In this document: piece by piece, positions 18,306 to 27,900 of the stretch
Numbering within the stretch: position 1 is the first letter of the stretch
Layout: every line of letters starts with the position of its first letter
Assembly: GCF_000255655.1 (NCBI RefSeq)
Contig: NZ_JH636438.1
Span: forward strand, 62,001-126,000
Source of the DNA: Schlesneria paludicola DSM 18645
GTDB lineage: Bacteria; Planctomycetota; Planctomycetia; Planctomycetales; Planctomycetaceae
Reading direction: 5' to 3'
Length of the DNA stretch: 64,000 bases
The notes under the pieces: generated by a model
The model's database searches: none
Told to the model about the DNA's origin: nothing
What the model saw: only the letters and a program-made list of their open reading frames with translations
Program-made: the position numbers and the translations under genes

Positions 18306-19517
18306 GTGGGCGTGCAACAAGTGATGTTTCAACTCAATGGCGAAGATGTGATCTGCCGTGAGAAAGATGGCGATCGCTTGCGTATTCTCGATGCGTCCGG
18401 CTCCAGGGCCTTCGATGTGAGTCTTGGAGACCACCAAGATGAGAAGCGAATTCAGTCGAGACTCAATGAATTCTTTTCCAGGCCGATCGACCCTAAGCAC
18501 GAGCCTTTTGTCACGATTCAAGTTGACGCGCAACTCGACAGCGTTCATCGAGAAGAGATACGTAAATGCATCGTCGTTTTGTTCGATCTGCTCAAGTCAA
18601 ACACTCGGCTCAATGTGACATTTCATTTTCGGCAACCTTCGCCAGATTGGTCGGAGACAATCTCGTCGATCGAAAAGCTGAATGAGGCTCTCTCAAATAA
18701 TCTGCAGGCGAGTATTCGATTATCGGGGGAGTTTGACGAACTTGATGAAGGCACCATGGACGAAATGTTTCGTCTCGGTGTTCAGCTTCGATATGCGACC
18801 GGCTATGGGGCAGCGGGGCCAAGCGTTGATTCGATTGTCGTAAAGAAATCCGCCATCGCCCGACTGTCAGAATTTGGTTATCAAGTTCCGATGGTGATCT
18901 ACGCCGGCCACGGCAATCTGAAGAAAATTGAGCAATCGATTGCAGAGATGTTGCTGGTTAACCACTACGGCGGATTCTCGGTCCCACTCGTTTCGAGGCA
19001 TCCGAGTTATGAATTCTCCGAGTCTGATCCAGGATTGCCAGACACTCGAGACTATTGCGAGTTACTGGTCCGACTCTACAAGAAGTATTCACACTTTGAT
19101 GCCGGTTTAGCTCCAGTCAGTGAATTGGCGATGCTGGCAAAGCACGGTGGACGCAACCGGGCGCTCGATTTGCCAACGATCTTGCCGATTCACCTGAATA
19201 CCGCTGGAGTGGTAGGCATCTATCGCCAGACGCCCTCACGAAGTCTTCCTTGGAAAAATGTGAGTGAGATTGCGGAGTGCGACGAAGCAGCGCTTCCGAA
19301 TCTTCGTCAAGACCTGCGTCAATTTCTCAAGAATTCATTCGATTGGAGCAGAAACAGCTACTGTGGAGAATGCCAGTGGCGGGGCATTTGCGGTGGGATC
19401 GATCATTTTGGTGATTCAAATGGCCTGCCCAACGATGTATACGATGTGATGTGCGACCATCGAATGCTGCTTCTTGAGCACTTTGTCAGCGAGCGTATTG
19501 CCGACTTTCAGCTTTGA
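18306..19517 (+). CDS. SPASM-like partner lacking the radical SAM cysteines
   Basis: 403 residues from a GTG (an ATG at 18324 is an alternative). No CxxxCxxC is present. The C-terminus carries CGECQWRGICGG (C353, C356, C362) and a final C383 in VMCDHR, which matches the second half of a SPASM/twitch domain with its fourth cysteine missing. The preceding region (ILPIHLNTAGVVGIYRQTPS) matches in texture the first part of such a domain but without cysteines. The body alternates strands and helices in barrel style. I read it as a catalytically dead relative of the upstream maturase, perhaps binding the substrate or regulating. It lies 150 bases behind the maturase on the same strand and is followed by a strong hairpin. 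Confidence 0.65.
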   Translation: MGVQQVMFQLNGEDVICREKDGDRLRILDASGSRAFDVSLGDHQDEKRIQSRLNEFFSRPIDPKHEPFVTIQVDAQLDSVHREEIRKCIVVLFDLLKSNTRLNVTFHFRQPSPDWSETISSIEKLNEALSNNLQASIRLSGEFDELDEGTMDEMFRLGVQLRYATGYGAAGPSVDSIVVKKSAIARLSEFGYQVPMVIYAGHGNLKKIEQSIAEMLLVNHYGGFSVPLVSRHPSYEFSESDPGLPDTRDYCELLVRLYKKYSHFDAGLAPVSELAMLAKHGGRNRALDLPTILPIHLNTAGVVGIYRQTPSRSLPWKNVSEIAECDEAALPNLRQDLRQFLKNSFDWSRNSYCGECQWRGICGGIDHFGDSNGLPNDVYDVMCDHRMLLLEHFVSERIADFQL

Positions 19518-19577
19518 TGGCTCGAACCCAGGCTGGCTCAATGTGATTCTCAAGTGTCACGAAGTGCATACTGTTTA

Positions 19578-19605
19578 CGGTCCTGTCGCGATGGCGACAG
19601 GACCG
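19578..19605 (+). terminator. Hairpin behind the partner gene
   Basis: A perfect 12-bp stem (CGGTCCTGTCGC and its complement) with a 4-base loop lies 60 bases after the partner gene stop and is followed by TGCCTTTT. It can end the RiPP-like operon. It may equally be a REP hairpin belonging to the transposase remnant that begins about 110 bases later. Confidence 0.6.
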
Positions 19606-19714
19606 TGCCTTTTAGCGGGGGCTGGAGAAAAGGCGGGGGAAAAGGGTGGCGAAAGGAAAAGGGGACGCAGCTCAATAAGTGGATTTCTGGTGGACCAACG
19701 ATTGCGGTTTTTGA

Positions 19715-20155
19715 TGCTACGTCGCCCTCGCATCTGCCCCGGTGAAACTGCTTTCACGTGCTTGATCGGACGGTGGCGCGGTTGCCGTTGTTTGAAGTGA
19801 TCGAGGATGACGAGGCGTTCGAGCGAGTGCTATCGGAAGCACACCGGTTGTTTCCCTTGCTCATGGAAGACGATGGTCATCTGTCTGTCGTACTTCGTGA
19901 TGTTGAACATAATCCCATCAGGGCCAATCTGTGTGAGCGTGCGTTGGATTGGAAATTCGGCAGCGCTGGACGCCTGGCACGCGGTGATGGGCCGTCGCGT
20001 TGCCTCTTGAACGACTGCCATTTCCCTGTTTCAGCAATTGGGCAGGCGACCTCAATCTGCCCCAGTCCGACGCCGAGATTGAGGCGATCCGTCCCAGCTT
20101 GAAGCGGAGAGCACCGTATGGACGTGTGAAGCCTGGATGGCCCAATCTGCGGTGA
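19715..20155 (+). pseudogene. REP-associated tyrosine transposase (RAYT) remnant
   Basis: Pieces of a RAYT transposase can be read in order across frames. RRPRICPGETAF appears first, and after a frame change VLDRTVARLPLFEVIEDDEAFERVL. Next comes EHNPIRANLCERALDWKFGSAG, and after another frame change NLPQSDAEIEAIRPSLKRRAPYG. These match the family landmarks RRPRIxPG, HVLNRxVGRxxLF, NPVRAGLVxxAxxWxxSS and the late AELEAxRRSxRRGxPFG. The middle section that should hold the HUH metal motif and the catalytic tyrosine is deleted. The element is therefore dead. I see no gene in the 270 bases between it and the next gene. Confidence 0.75.
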
Positions 20156-20423
20156 GGCTGAAACTGATCCACACAGTGAGGGCAAGGAGCCGTCCTCCAA
20201 GATGAGCTTCGTCTCTGTTCTTTTCTCATACGATGCGCCGTATTCATCGCGAGTCTTGTCGTGTTGCCTATAACCTTAACGATGATTGCTCTGTTGTGGA
20301 CGTCAGGGTTCTGTGAAGTGGAATCCTGTGAGGGGCGTGCTATTTGTTCTTCGGCGTATGCCATGACAAAGAGTTGCCAGGGAAATCGCCGTCGCATGTT
20401 GCCAGCCGTTTTCGAAAGGCTCT

Positions 20424-20939
20424 GTGGAATTGATCACGATTTCGCCTCACCCAACTCAACGCGGCACCTATCGGCTCAGCGCCGAACAATGGTTGCCTCG
20501 TCCGCTTGACGAGGTGTTTGAGTTCTTTGCAGATGCCTACCGGCTTCAGGATCTCACCCCCCCCTTCTTGAATTTTCAGGTGCTCACGCCTCGTCCCGTC
20601 GACATGTTTGCCGGAACGACGATCGATTACCGCCTGAAATTGCATGGGATTCCGATCCGCTGGCGCAGCGAGATCACCGAGTGGCAACCACCGCTTCGGT
20701 TCGTTGATCGACAACTCAAGGGCCCGTACCGCTTGTGGAACCATCTGCATACCTTTGAAATGAAAGATGGTGGCACGCTCGTTCGTGACATCGTCGACTA
20801 TGCCGTCCCTGGCGGAGCACTGATTCACTGGCTGATGGTTCGGCGTGATCTGATGCGCATTTTTGAATATCGACATGGACAACTCGCCTCGTATTTCGGA
20901 GCAGGCGATCCGCCGTCGGCAACGGCTTCGGCAAAGTGA
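20424..20939 (+). CDS. START-like (SRPBCC) family protein
   Basis: 171 residues from a GTG with AAAGG upstream. The sequence follows the START/polyketide-cyclase fold. An N-terminal strand (YRLSAEQWLPRPLDEVFEFFADAY) is followed by LQDLTPPFLNFQVLT, central strands IDYRLKLHGIPIRWRSEITEW, PLRFVDRQLKGPYRLWNHLHTF and a C-terminal helix (DLMRIFEYRHGQLASYF). This layout is typical of bacterial SRPBCC proteins often annotated as ligand-binding or cyclase-like. No ligand can be deduced. It sits about 190 bases before xylA on the same strand. Confidence 0.75.
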   Translation: MELITISPHPTQRGTYRLSAEQWLPRPLDEVFEFFADAYRLQDLTPPFLNFQVLTPRPVDMFAGTTIDYRLKLHGIPIRWRSEITEWQPPLRFVDRQLKGPYRLWNHLHTFEMKDGGTLVRDIVDYAVPGGALIHWLMVRRDLMRIFEYRHGQLASYFGAGDPPSATASAK

Positions 20940-21132
20940 ACACTTATCGCGAAGTGTGAACGTCTTCATTCATCCAGAAACGTGTGGAAATCCGACTCGC
21001 ACCGCGGGTCGCAACCCATGGCGAGCTGGTTTCGGCTCGGGTACACTCTGCCCGACTCGGTCCGCGAACCGGTGAAATCAGACGTTCGACTCGTCTGATT
21101 TTTTCGCTCTCCTTAAAACAGGCAGCTTTTCC

Positions 21133-22443
21133 ATGGCGTATTTCCCTGAAGTCTCGAAGATCGCATACGAGGGGCCCACTTCCAAGAATCCACTCGCCTT
21201 TCGTCACTACAATCCTGAAGAAGTGGTCGAAGGCAAAAAGCTGAAGGATCTGCTGCGATTCACGGTTTGTTACTGGCATACATTCCGTGGTACGGGTGTC
21301 GATCCCTTCGGTTCCGCGACGCTGGTGCGTCCTTGGGATGACGGTTCAAACTCCGTCGAAAACGCGGTCAAGCGAGTCGACGTGGCTTTCGAATTCATCG
21401 AAAAGCTCGGTTGTCCGTTTTATGCCTTCCATGATCGCGACGTGGCTCCTGAAGCTGAGACGCTTTCCCAGACCAACAAGAATCTGGATGCGGTGGTCAA
21501 AGCGCTGAAGGCCGCTCAAGAGCGGACGGGAATTAAGCTGCTGTGGGGCACGGCGAACATGTTTTCGCACCCACGGTTCATGCACGGTGCCGCGACCACC
21601 TGCAATGCCGATGTCTTCGCCTTTGCCGCGGCACAGGTCAAAAAGGCGTTGGAAGTCACCAAGGAATTGGGTGGCGAAAACTATGTCTTCTGGGGTGGTC
21701 GTGAAGGCTATCACAACCTGTTTAATACCGACATGAAGCGCGAACTGGACCATTTGGCCAAGTTCATGCATATGGCCGTGGATTACGCGAAGAAAATCGG
21801 CTTCACGGGACAATTCCTGTTTGAGCCGAAGCCGAAAGAACCGACCAAGCATCAGTATGATTTCGATGCTGCCGCGTGTCTGAACTTCTGCCGTGCCAAT
21901 GGGTTGCTTGATCACATCAAGCTGAATATCGAGACCAACCATGCGACACTGGCCGGTCACACGATGATGCACGAATTGGAATACGCTCGCATCCAGGGGG
22001 CGCTCGGAAGCATCGACGCGAACACCGGCGATCTGCTGCTGGGTTGGGACACCGATCAGTTCCCGACCGACATCTATCTGACGACGCAGTGCATGCTCGT
22101 CATTCTGGAACAGGGTGGGATCGCTCCTGGTGGGGTGAATTTCGACGCCAAAGTGCGTCGCGAAAGCTTCGATCCGATCGATCTATTCCACGCGCATATC
22201 GGTGCCATGGATGCCTTTGCACGCGGAACCAAGATCGCTGCGGCGATTCGTAAAGACGGTGTGCTGAAGGACTTCGTCAAGAAACGCTATCGTAGCTTCG
22301 ATACGGGAGTCGGTGCGGAGATCGAATCGGGCAAGGCGACCTTCGAATCGCTCGAAAAGTATGTCCTGGGTAAAGAGACATTGAATCCCAATGAATCCGG
22401 CCGTCAGGAAATGCTTGAGAACATTATCAATCAATATCTGTAA
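21133..22443 (+). CDS. xylA: Xylose isomerase
   Basis: 436 residues, normal for the long class II enzymes that interconvert D-xylose and D-xylulose (and glucose/fructose) in the cytoplasm. The family landmarks are all visible. They are [12 protein letters not shown] (catalytic His), [35 protein letters not shown] (metal-binding Glu and Asp), [18 protein letters not shown] and [20 protein letters not shown]. No xylulokinase or xylose transporter is adjacent. Two hairpins follow the stop, the second a strong terminator, so it is probably a single-gene transcript. Confidence 0.97.
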   Translation: MAYFPEVSKIAYEGPTSKNPLAFRHYNPEEVVEGKKLKDLLRFTVCYWHTFRGTGVDPFGSATLVRPWDDGSNSVENAVKRVDVAFEFIEKLGCPFYAFHDRDVAPEAETLSQTNKNLDAVVKALKAAQERTGIKLLWGTANMFSHPRFMHGAATTCNADVFAFAAAQVKKALEVTKELGGENYVFWGGREGYHNLFNTDMKRELDHLAKFMHMAVDYAKKIGFTGQFLFEPKPKEPTKHQYDFDAAACLNFCRANGLLDHIKLNIETNHATLAGHTMMHELEYARIQGALGSIDANTGDLLLGWDTDQFPTDIYLTTQCMLVILEQGGIAPGGVNFDAKVRRESFDPIDLFHAHIGAMDAFARGTKIAAAIRKDGVLKDFVKKRYRSFDTGVGAEIESGKATFESLEKYVLGKETLNPNESGRQEMLENIINQYL

Positions 22444-22458
22444 CGCCGGCAAACCTGT

Positions 22459-22488
22459 CCCGAACCGACGCTTTTTCACCGGTTCGGG
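22459..22488 (+). terminator. Weak hairpin behind xylA
   Basis: CCCGAACCG and its complement enclose a 12-base loop containing CTTTTT. There is no T-run after the stem, so it is a weak terminator or a transcript-end stabiliser. The stronger signal is the one at 22539. Confidence 0.45.
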
Positions 22489-22538
22489 GCGAACGACACT
22501 CCACATTGAGTGTCCTTAACGGTAGACTGAACGGGACT

Positions 22539-22573
22539 CGCGGGGCTGACGTTGAAGTCAGCCCCGCGTTTTT
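22539..22573 (+). terminator. Strong terminator between xylA and purA
   Basis: A perfect 12-bp GC-rich stem (CGCGGGGCTGAC and its complement) with a 6-base loop is followed directly by TTTTT. This is a textbook Rho-independent terminator isolating xylA from purA. Confidence 0.85.
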
Positions 22574-22773
22574 CGCGTCCCGAGGTTCCGAAAAACGTTT
22601 TCCCGGATGACGGCACGTGTCGAACGGATCGCATTTCGATCGACATCAGCCCACCGGCGGTTTCGGACTGCTGAACGACGCTCATCCCGAAAATCTCACA
22701 AGCTTGTCGGTTCTGCCGCGCGAGACGTGCGTTCTCGCCGTCCAATGAATGTTTTCACTGAAGGTTTGCAATC

Positions 22774-24057
22774 GTGTCAGTCACGTCAGTTGTCGGTTTG
22801 CAATGGGGCGATGAAGCCAAGGGAAAGATCGTTGATTTTCTGACTGATTCGCACGCCGTTGTGGTCCGGTATCAGGGTGGAAACAACGCGGGCCATACGG
22901 TCAAATTCGATGGTCAAACCTACAAGCTGTCGCTGCTTCCCACGGGCATCCTACGTCCGGGTGTCACGGCCGTCATCGGTAACGGTCTGGTCGTCAATCC
23001 AGAAGCATTGCTCAACGAGATGAAGTCGTTGACCGATCGCGGTATTCGCGTCGATGGCCGCAATCTGTTGCTGAGCGATCGTGCTCACGTGATCTTCCCG
23101 TATCACATCGTCGAAGACCGCGTTTTCGAGCAACGACGTGGTGACCATGCCATCGGGACCACCGGTCGTGGAATTGGAACCTGCTATCGCGACAAGGCGG
23201 GGCGAACACATGCCGTTCGCGTCGGCGATCTTTATCATCCCGAATCTCTTCGCGATAAGCTGAAGGACATCGTCGCATTCAAGAACTTGACGTTGAAAGC
23301 ACTCGATCCCTCGCTCGAGCCACTCAATGCCGACGCGATCTATGCTCAGTACCAAACGTACGCTCAAAAGCTCGAGTCTCACGTGGTGGATACGACCGCA
23401 TGGCTCCATAAGGCTTTGAAGCAAAAACAAAACATCCTGTTTGAAGGCGCTCAGGGCGGGCTGCTGGATGTCGACCACGGGACGTTCCCTTACGTCACCA
23501 GTTCCAACAGCTCGGCCGCGGGAATTCACAGCGGGAGTGGTGTGCCGCAGCGAGCGATCAATCGGATGATCGGTGTTGTGAAAGCTTATACCACCCGCGT
23601 GGGAGGAGGCCCCTTCCCGACGGAGCTGCACAACGAGATTGGTCAGCATATCCGCGATGTGGGGCACGAGTACGGAACCGTGACGGGACGTCCGCGTCGT
23701 TGTGGTTGGTTCGATGCTGTCGCGACGGCGTATGGTGCCCGCGTTTGCGGTGTCGATGAGATTGCCGTGATGCTGCTCGACGTGCTGGCTCAGCTTGACG
23801 AGCTCAACATTTGCGAGGCATACGAGATTCGCGGCGAACGCACCACAGACTTCCCTTCGCATGTTGAAGACCTGGAAGTTGCCAAGCCGATCTTCCGAAA
23901 AATCCCCGGCTGGAAGCAGGACATTACCGGGGCACGGAAGCTGAGCGATCTGCCCGCCGGTGCGCGGCGCTACGTCGATACGATCGTGGAGCTGCTAGAG
24001 GTTCCCGCCAAGTTCATCAGCATCGGCCCGGACCGCGAACAAACGATTCTGTTGTAA
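22774..24057 (+). CDS. purA: Adenylosuccinate synthase
   Basis: 427 residues, full length, starting at a GTG. It condenses IMP with aspartate using GTP, the first step from IMP to AMP. Landmarks: the N-terminal loop [75 protein letters not shown] and [10 protein letters not shown]. The first loop normally reads WGDEGKGK; here the central Gly is Ala. The catalytic Asp and the lysines are kept, so activity is expected. A strong terminator follows the stop at 24095. Confidence 0.97.
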   Translation: MSVTSVVGLQWGDEAKGKIVDFLTDSHAVVVRYQGGNNAGHTVKFDGQTYKLSLLPTGILRPGVTAVIGNGLVVNPEALLNEMKSLTDRGIRVDGRNLLLSDRAHVIFPYHIVEDRVFEQRRGDHAIGTTGRGIGTCYRDKAGRTHAVRVGDLYHPESLRDKLKDIVAFKNLTLKALDPSLEPLNADAIYAQYQTYAQKLESHVVDTTAWLHKALKQKQNILFEGAQGGLLDVDHGTFPYVTSSNSSAAGIHSGSGVPQRAINRMIGVVKAYTTRVGGGPFPTELHNEIGQHIRDVGHEYGTVTGRPRRCGWFDAVATAYGARVCGVDEIAVMLLDVLAQLDELNICEAYEIRGERTTDFPSHVEDLEVAKPIFRKIPGWKQDITGARKLSDLPAGARRYVDTIVELLEVPAKFISIGPDREQTILL

Positions 24058-24094
24058 GTTTGGGCGGTTTGCTTCCATCGCCAGCGTATGAGAT

Positions 24095-24133
24095 CGCCCT
24101 GAACGAACTGATCGTTCAGGGCGAAGTTTTTTT
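24095..24133 (+). terminator. Terminator of purA
   Basis: An 11-bp stem (CGCCCTGAACG and its complement) with a 7-base loop is followed by AAG and seven T residues. It lies about 40 bases after the purA stop and between two convergent genes. Confidence 0.85.
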
Positions 24134-24197
24134 ATGCATCAGGACAGGCTGCGAGGGGTTCTGGCCTGCTGGCGGCCTACGTCATCAGCCATCCTGT

Positions 24198-25553
24198 TCA
24201 GATGCCGAGTCCGATTCCGTTCAGGATCCCGGTCCCAACGGTTCCGTCGGTGATGTCGAACATCGCTGGGAATCGTTTGTTCCACGGCTTGTTCCCGGCC
24301 GGGCAATACTGACGCCCATTCCCTTCGATCGCGGCGACTCCCGGAATGTGTGCGGCAATGCTGGCCGAATGCAGGAAGGAATATCCCGGGCAGGTCAGGT
24401 CCTGAACGCAAAGGAACATGCCGTACTTCTGCGCGGCGGCCCCCAGCAGCAACGTCTCGGTCTGTCCCTTGCAGGCTTTGAGCGCGGCACCGGTATAACC
24501 CTGTTCGCGGGCCAATTGCAGGGTGTCGAAGTTCACGAGTGATTCGTCGATCACCACGGGCTTGATCTTGGCGGCTTCGTGCATCTTGTTTTCAGGATGC
24601 GCCTTCAGGTCGCGATGCGTCGGTTGCTCGACGTATTGAATCCGTTCGAACGTGGCCGGTGATTTCGCTTTGATCTGGTTCAGGAACTCGACGACGTAGC
24701 TGACGTTCTGGCACTTCTCGTTGAAGTCCACGGAATAGAACCAGGTCGTGCATCCGCGCTTCACCTGCGCTTCCTCGGCGACGCGATTAACTGTCAGGGT
24801 TCGATCCAGGTCCCAGTCGAGGTTATCGCCGGCCAGTTTGATCTTCATGTGTGTCAGGCCGTTGTGGGCGATCCACTGTGGCAATGTTTCCGGAAGTCCA
24901 TCTCCGATCTTCTTCGTGACGTCTGCATCGGTGAGCGGGTCGAGCGCGCCGATCAGATGGTACAGCGGCATCCGCTCTTTCGGCTGACGCAGGGTGTACT
25001 TGTCGAGGTACTCACCTTTGAACTCGCCGTCCAGATAAGTCGACAGGTCATAGTTCATGAACTTCGACGACAGCGTGTCGAAGCTATTCAAGTTATGCAG
25101 TCGGCCGTAGGCATCGTGAAGTGCGGCGTCGAATGAACTGGCTGAGACCAACTGAGCCAGCTCGGGCATCGGTTCGGGCACTTTCAGTTGATTCGACAAG
25201 GTCTTGGCAAGGTGGTCGTATTCGGCGGAAAGGTGATAGACGAGGTCGATGGGGTGGCCGAACTCACCACACTCGTTGGCGAGATCGATGATTTCATCGA
25301 TGAATCGCTGCATCGTGTTCTCGGCCTGTTCCGGCGAGACTTTTTCCGATGGCCAAGCCCAGATGTTGCCGAGCGGCATACTGCCAAAACCACTGGCGTG
25401 GCGTTTGCCATCGCGTGATTCGACTTCGACATCAACATTAACGATGAACGCTTTATCCATCACGCGCCCGCCGAATTTCAGCGGGGCTCGAAACGGTAAC
25501 GGTTCAACGGCGCAAGCGGCATTCTTGATGCGGATGTCCGTCGATTTCGGCAT
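24198..25553 (-). CDS. Enolase-superfamily (mandelate racemase/muconate type) enzyme
   Basis: 451 residues. The N-terminal capping domain covers roughly residues 8-150. The barrel shows the ordered metal and base positions of the superfamily: MKIKLAG (lysine on strand 2), FYSVDFNEKC (Asp), YVEQPTHRDL (Glu), KPVVIDESLVNF (Asp/Glu) and GAALKACKGQTETL (C-terminal lysine). Such enzymes abstract a proton alpha to a carboxylate in racemisation, epimerisation or dehydration. The length and the insertions in the cap suggest a branch distinct from dipeptide epimerases. I cannot name the substrate. It is convergent with purA and divergent from the secreted peptide at 26256 across 700 bases. Confidence 0.8.
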   Translation of the reverse strand: MPKSTDIRIKNAACAVEPLPFRAPLKFGGRVMDKAFIVNVDVEVESRDGKRHASGFGSMPLGNIWAWPSEKVSPEQAENTMQRFIDEIIDLANECGEFGHPIDLVYHLSAEYDHLAKTLSNQLKVPEPMPELAQLVSASSFDAALHDAYGRLHNLNSFDTLSSKFMNYDLSTYLDGEFKGEYLDKYTLRQPKERMPLYHLIGALDPLTDADVTKKIGDGLPETLPQWIAHNGLTHMKIKLAGDNLDWDLDRTLTVNRVAEEAQVKRGCTTWFYSVDFNEKCQNVSYVVEFLNQIKAKSPATFERIQYVEQPTHRDLKAHPENKMHEAAKIKPVVIDESLVNFDTLQLAREQGYTGAALKACKGQTETLLLGAAAQKYGMFLCVQDLTCPGYSFLHSASIAAHIPGVAAIEGNGRQYCPAGNKPWNKRFPAMFDITDGTVGTGILNGIGLGI

Positions 25554-26255
25554 GTCCTCGGCACTTCTTTGCTGGAGAAAATGAGAAAGTAAACAGAGTT
25601 CGTCGCTCGAACTCGGACTGCGGCAACTTCAGCTCAAAAGATCAAACAATCAGCTGTTGAGATCGCGGGGCTTGGTACTTCCAGACCCCGAAACTGCATG
25701 GGATATCTCGTGCAAAGGTGGCTAACACCTTCGTTACAACAGGCTGATCTTGTATTCCGTCGCCTCATTTCCGATTCATTTGGCCCGCATGACGACATCG
25801 CGATCTTAGCTTTCGCGGGCAATGCGATCAAGAATTCCATTGTCAGGTCTTACGGATGTTGTCAGGCCAGTCTACTGGAACGGTGTTCATTACGTGTGGA
25901 GACATGGTAAGTCGCATTGTGGCGATTTCACCAGGAATTTCTGTCAAACCTGAAATGTCGTCTGTTTCCCGGAACCTCGCCTCCTCGAAGATCCGCAAAT
26001 TCACTACACCTCACCGGCAGTTTCCGCCGGAATCGGTGGCCTGACGCTGGCACAGGCCGGGCAGGAACAAAAGCTGCTTGAGAACCTATTGTTGTTCGAA
26101 CCTCGTTGCCGCGAGTGTGTCCTAATCCACAAAGTCATGTTTGAGGCCTGGATGTGATTCAGGCGAAGACAGCCATGAAAAAATGGCTGACGGTGCTGTG
26201 GTGCCACCTTGGCGGTTCGTGACAATCAATCACTTGTAACTGGAAGGGAACCAGC
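25554..26255. other. Intergenic region without a recognisable gene
   Basis: About 700 bases between divergent genes. Short frames such as 25698-25910 have no family features or convincing starts. I see no strong hairpin or repeat family member. Promoters for both flanking genes should lie here. Confidence 0.4.
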
Positions 26256-26624
26256 ATGACTTCGATCAAATTGTTTTTTTCTGTCGTATGTTTGAGTCTT
26301 GTTTGCACGGGATCGGCATTTGCGCAGCCAGGTTGGGGGCATCACCATCGGCACTATTACGGCTACGGCCGACCTGTCTATGGCTATCCCCCCGTCGTCG
26401 TGGCACCTCCTCCGGTCGTGGTCGCACCGCCCCCAGCGGTGATTCCCGCTCCGGCGCCAGGTGTGGTTTATTCATCACCGGTTTACCCGGGACCGACGTA
26501 TGTGGCACCCGCACCGGTTCCCGTCTACGCTCCACCTGCCTACGGCTATGGCGTCGTGGGGCCACGTGGACGCTACGGCTTCGGGTACAGCAGTCCCGGT
26601 GTTGGCGTGTATATCGGAAGATAG
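26256..26624 (+). CDS. Secreted Pro/Tyr/Val-rich protein
   Basis: 122 residues. A clear signal peptide (IKLFFSVVCLSLVCTGSAFAQP) leads into HHHRHYYGYGRP, then repeats of PPVVVAPPP and PAPAP. The end is Gly/Tyr-rich (GRYGFGYSSPGVGVYIGR). Such low-complexity exported proteins are common in planctomycetes and may be cell-wall or matrix components. The histidine cluster just after the cleavage site could bind metal, but this is speculative. GGAAGGGAACC upstream of the ATG gives a good ribosome site. Confidence 0.7.
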   Translation: MTSIKLFFSVVCLSLVCTGSAFAQPGWGHHHRHYYGYGRPVYGYPPVVVAPPPVVVAPPPAVIPAPAPGVVYSSPVYPGPTYVAPAPVPVYAPPAYGYGVVGPRGRYGFGYSSPGVGVYIGR

Positions 26625-26661
26625 TTGAAGGCAATTTCAGCAGAAACGGATAGGTCGATTG

Positions 26662-27900
26662 ATGGCTACTGAGGCAATGGCGGAAATCACGGAGAGTTCT
26701 CAACCTCGGCAAGCGAACGCCGCGGTTTCCGTCCTGGTGGCGCTCAGTCTGTCACATCTACTCAATGATGTGATGCAGTCCTTGATCAATGCCATTTATC
26801 CTCTGCTCAAGGAAAGCTATTCGCTCACCTTCTTTCAAATTGGAATGATCACGTTCACGTTCCAATTGACCGCGTCATTACTGCAGCCACTGGTTGGTTT
26901 CTTTACCGACCGCCACCCCTGGGCCTATTCATTGACGTCGGGGATGGGGTTTACATTCGTGGGCTTAATCTTGCTCGCGATGGCAAATAGTTTTCCTGCG
27001 ATCCTCGTGGGGGCGGGGATGGTGGGAATTGGATCGTCCGTCTTTCACCCCGAAGCGTCTCGGGTCGCGCGACTGGCGTCGGGGGGGCGATACGGTTTTG
27101 CCCAGTCGATGTTTCAGGTGGGCGGCAACGCGGGGTCGGCCCTGGGGCCTTTGCTCGCGTCCTACATCGTCGTTCCTTGGGGACAACCAAGTATCGCCTG
27201 GTTCTCGATCGGGGCCGTGGCCGCGATGGTGGTTCTGTTCAACGTCGGTCGTTGGTATCAGCAGCAGCTGAGCTCGATCCGCATCCACAAGCCAAAGTCC
27301 GTATCGGTCGACCGACCAACGCTTCCGCGTTGGCGTGTTGGAGCCGCGATCACGGTGCTGCTCGTGCTGATCTTCTCGAAATATTTCTATCTCGTCAGTC
27401 TCAGCAACTACTACACGTTTTACCTCATGCAGCGTTTCAACGTGTCTGTCTCGGATGCCCAGATTTACTTGTTCGTCTTCCTGGGCGCTGTGGCGGTGGG
27501 GACAGTGGGCGGCGGGCCCGTCGGTGACCGGGTGGGGTTCAAGACCGTGATCTGGTTTTCGATCCTGGGAGTCTTGCCATTTACGATCATCCTGCCGCAT
27601 GTCAATTTGTTCTGGACAGTCGTGTTGACCGTTCCCATCGGGCTGATTCTGGCGTCGGCCTTTTCCGCCATGATTGTTTATGCCCAAGAGCTTGTTCCCA
27701 GCCAGGTCGGCATGATCGCCGGTCTGTTCTTCGGATTCGCCTTTGGGATGGCAGGCATCGGCGCCGCTGTGCTGGGCTGGTTGGCGGACAAGACGAGCAT
27801 CGAATACGTCTATCAAATTTGTGCCTACCTGCCGCTATTCGGTTTGTTCACGGCCCTGTTGCCAAATACGGAACCTCAGCGTCGACATGCCAAGGCATAG
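26662..27900 (+). CDS. MFS transporter, Fsr-like
   Basis: 412 residues with twelve hydrophobic segments. The first half matches the fosmidomycin-resistance (Fsr) branch: SHLLNDVMQSLINAIYPLLKE, FQIGMITFTFQLTASLLQP, GIGSSVFHPEASRVARLASG and GFAQSMFQVGGNAGSALGP. Members are drug/proton antiporters of the inner membrane; the true substrate here is unknown. I use the ATG at 26662, one codon after a TTG. Its stop codon directly abuts the stop of the convergent DUF202 gene with no base between them. Confidence 0.85.
   Translation: MATEAMAEITESSQPRQANAAVSVLVALSLSHLLNDVMQSLINAIYPLLKESYSLTFFQIGMITFTFQLTASLLQPLVGFFTDRHPWAYSLTSGMGFTFVGLILLAMANSFPAILVGAGMVGIGSSVFHPEASRVARLASGGRYGFAQSMFQVGGNAGSALGPLLASYIVVPWGQPSIAWFSIGAVAAMVVLFNVGRWYQQQLSSIRIHKPKSVSVDRPTLPRWRVGAAITVLLVLIFSKYFYLVSLSNYYTFYLMQRFNVSVSDAQIYLFVFLGAVAVGTVGGGPVGDRVGFKTVIWFSILGVLPFTIILPHVNLFWTVVLTVPIGLILASAFSAMIVYAQELVPSQVGMIAGLFFGFAFGMAGIGAAVLGWLADKTSIEYVYQICAYLPLFGLFTALLPNTEPQRRHAKA

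Noticed and set aside
25698-26044. Short frames in the 700-base gap before the secreted peptide
   Set aside because: No start signals, unusual composition and no features; treated as non-coding.
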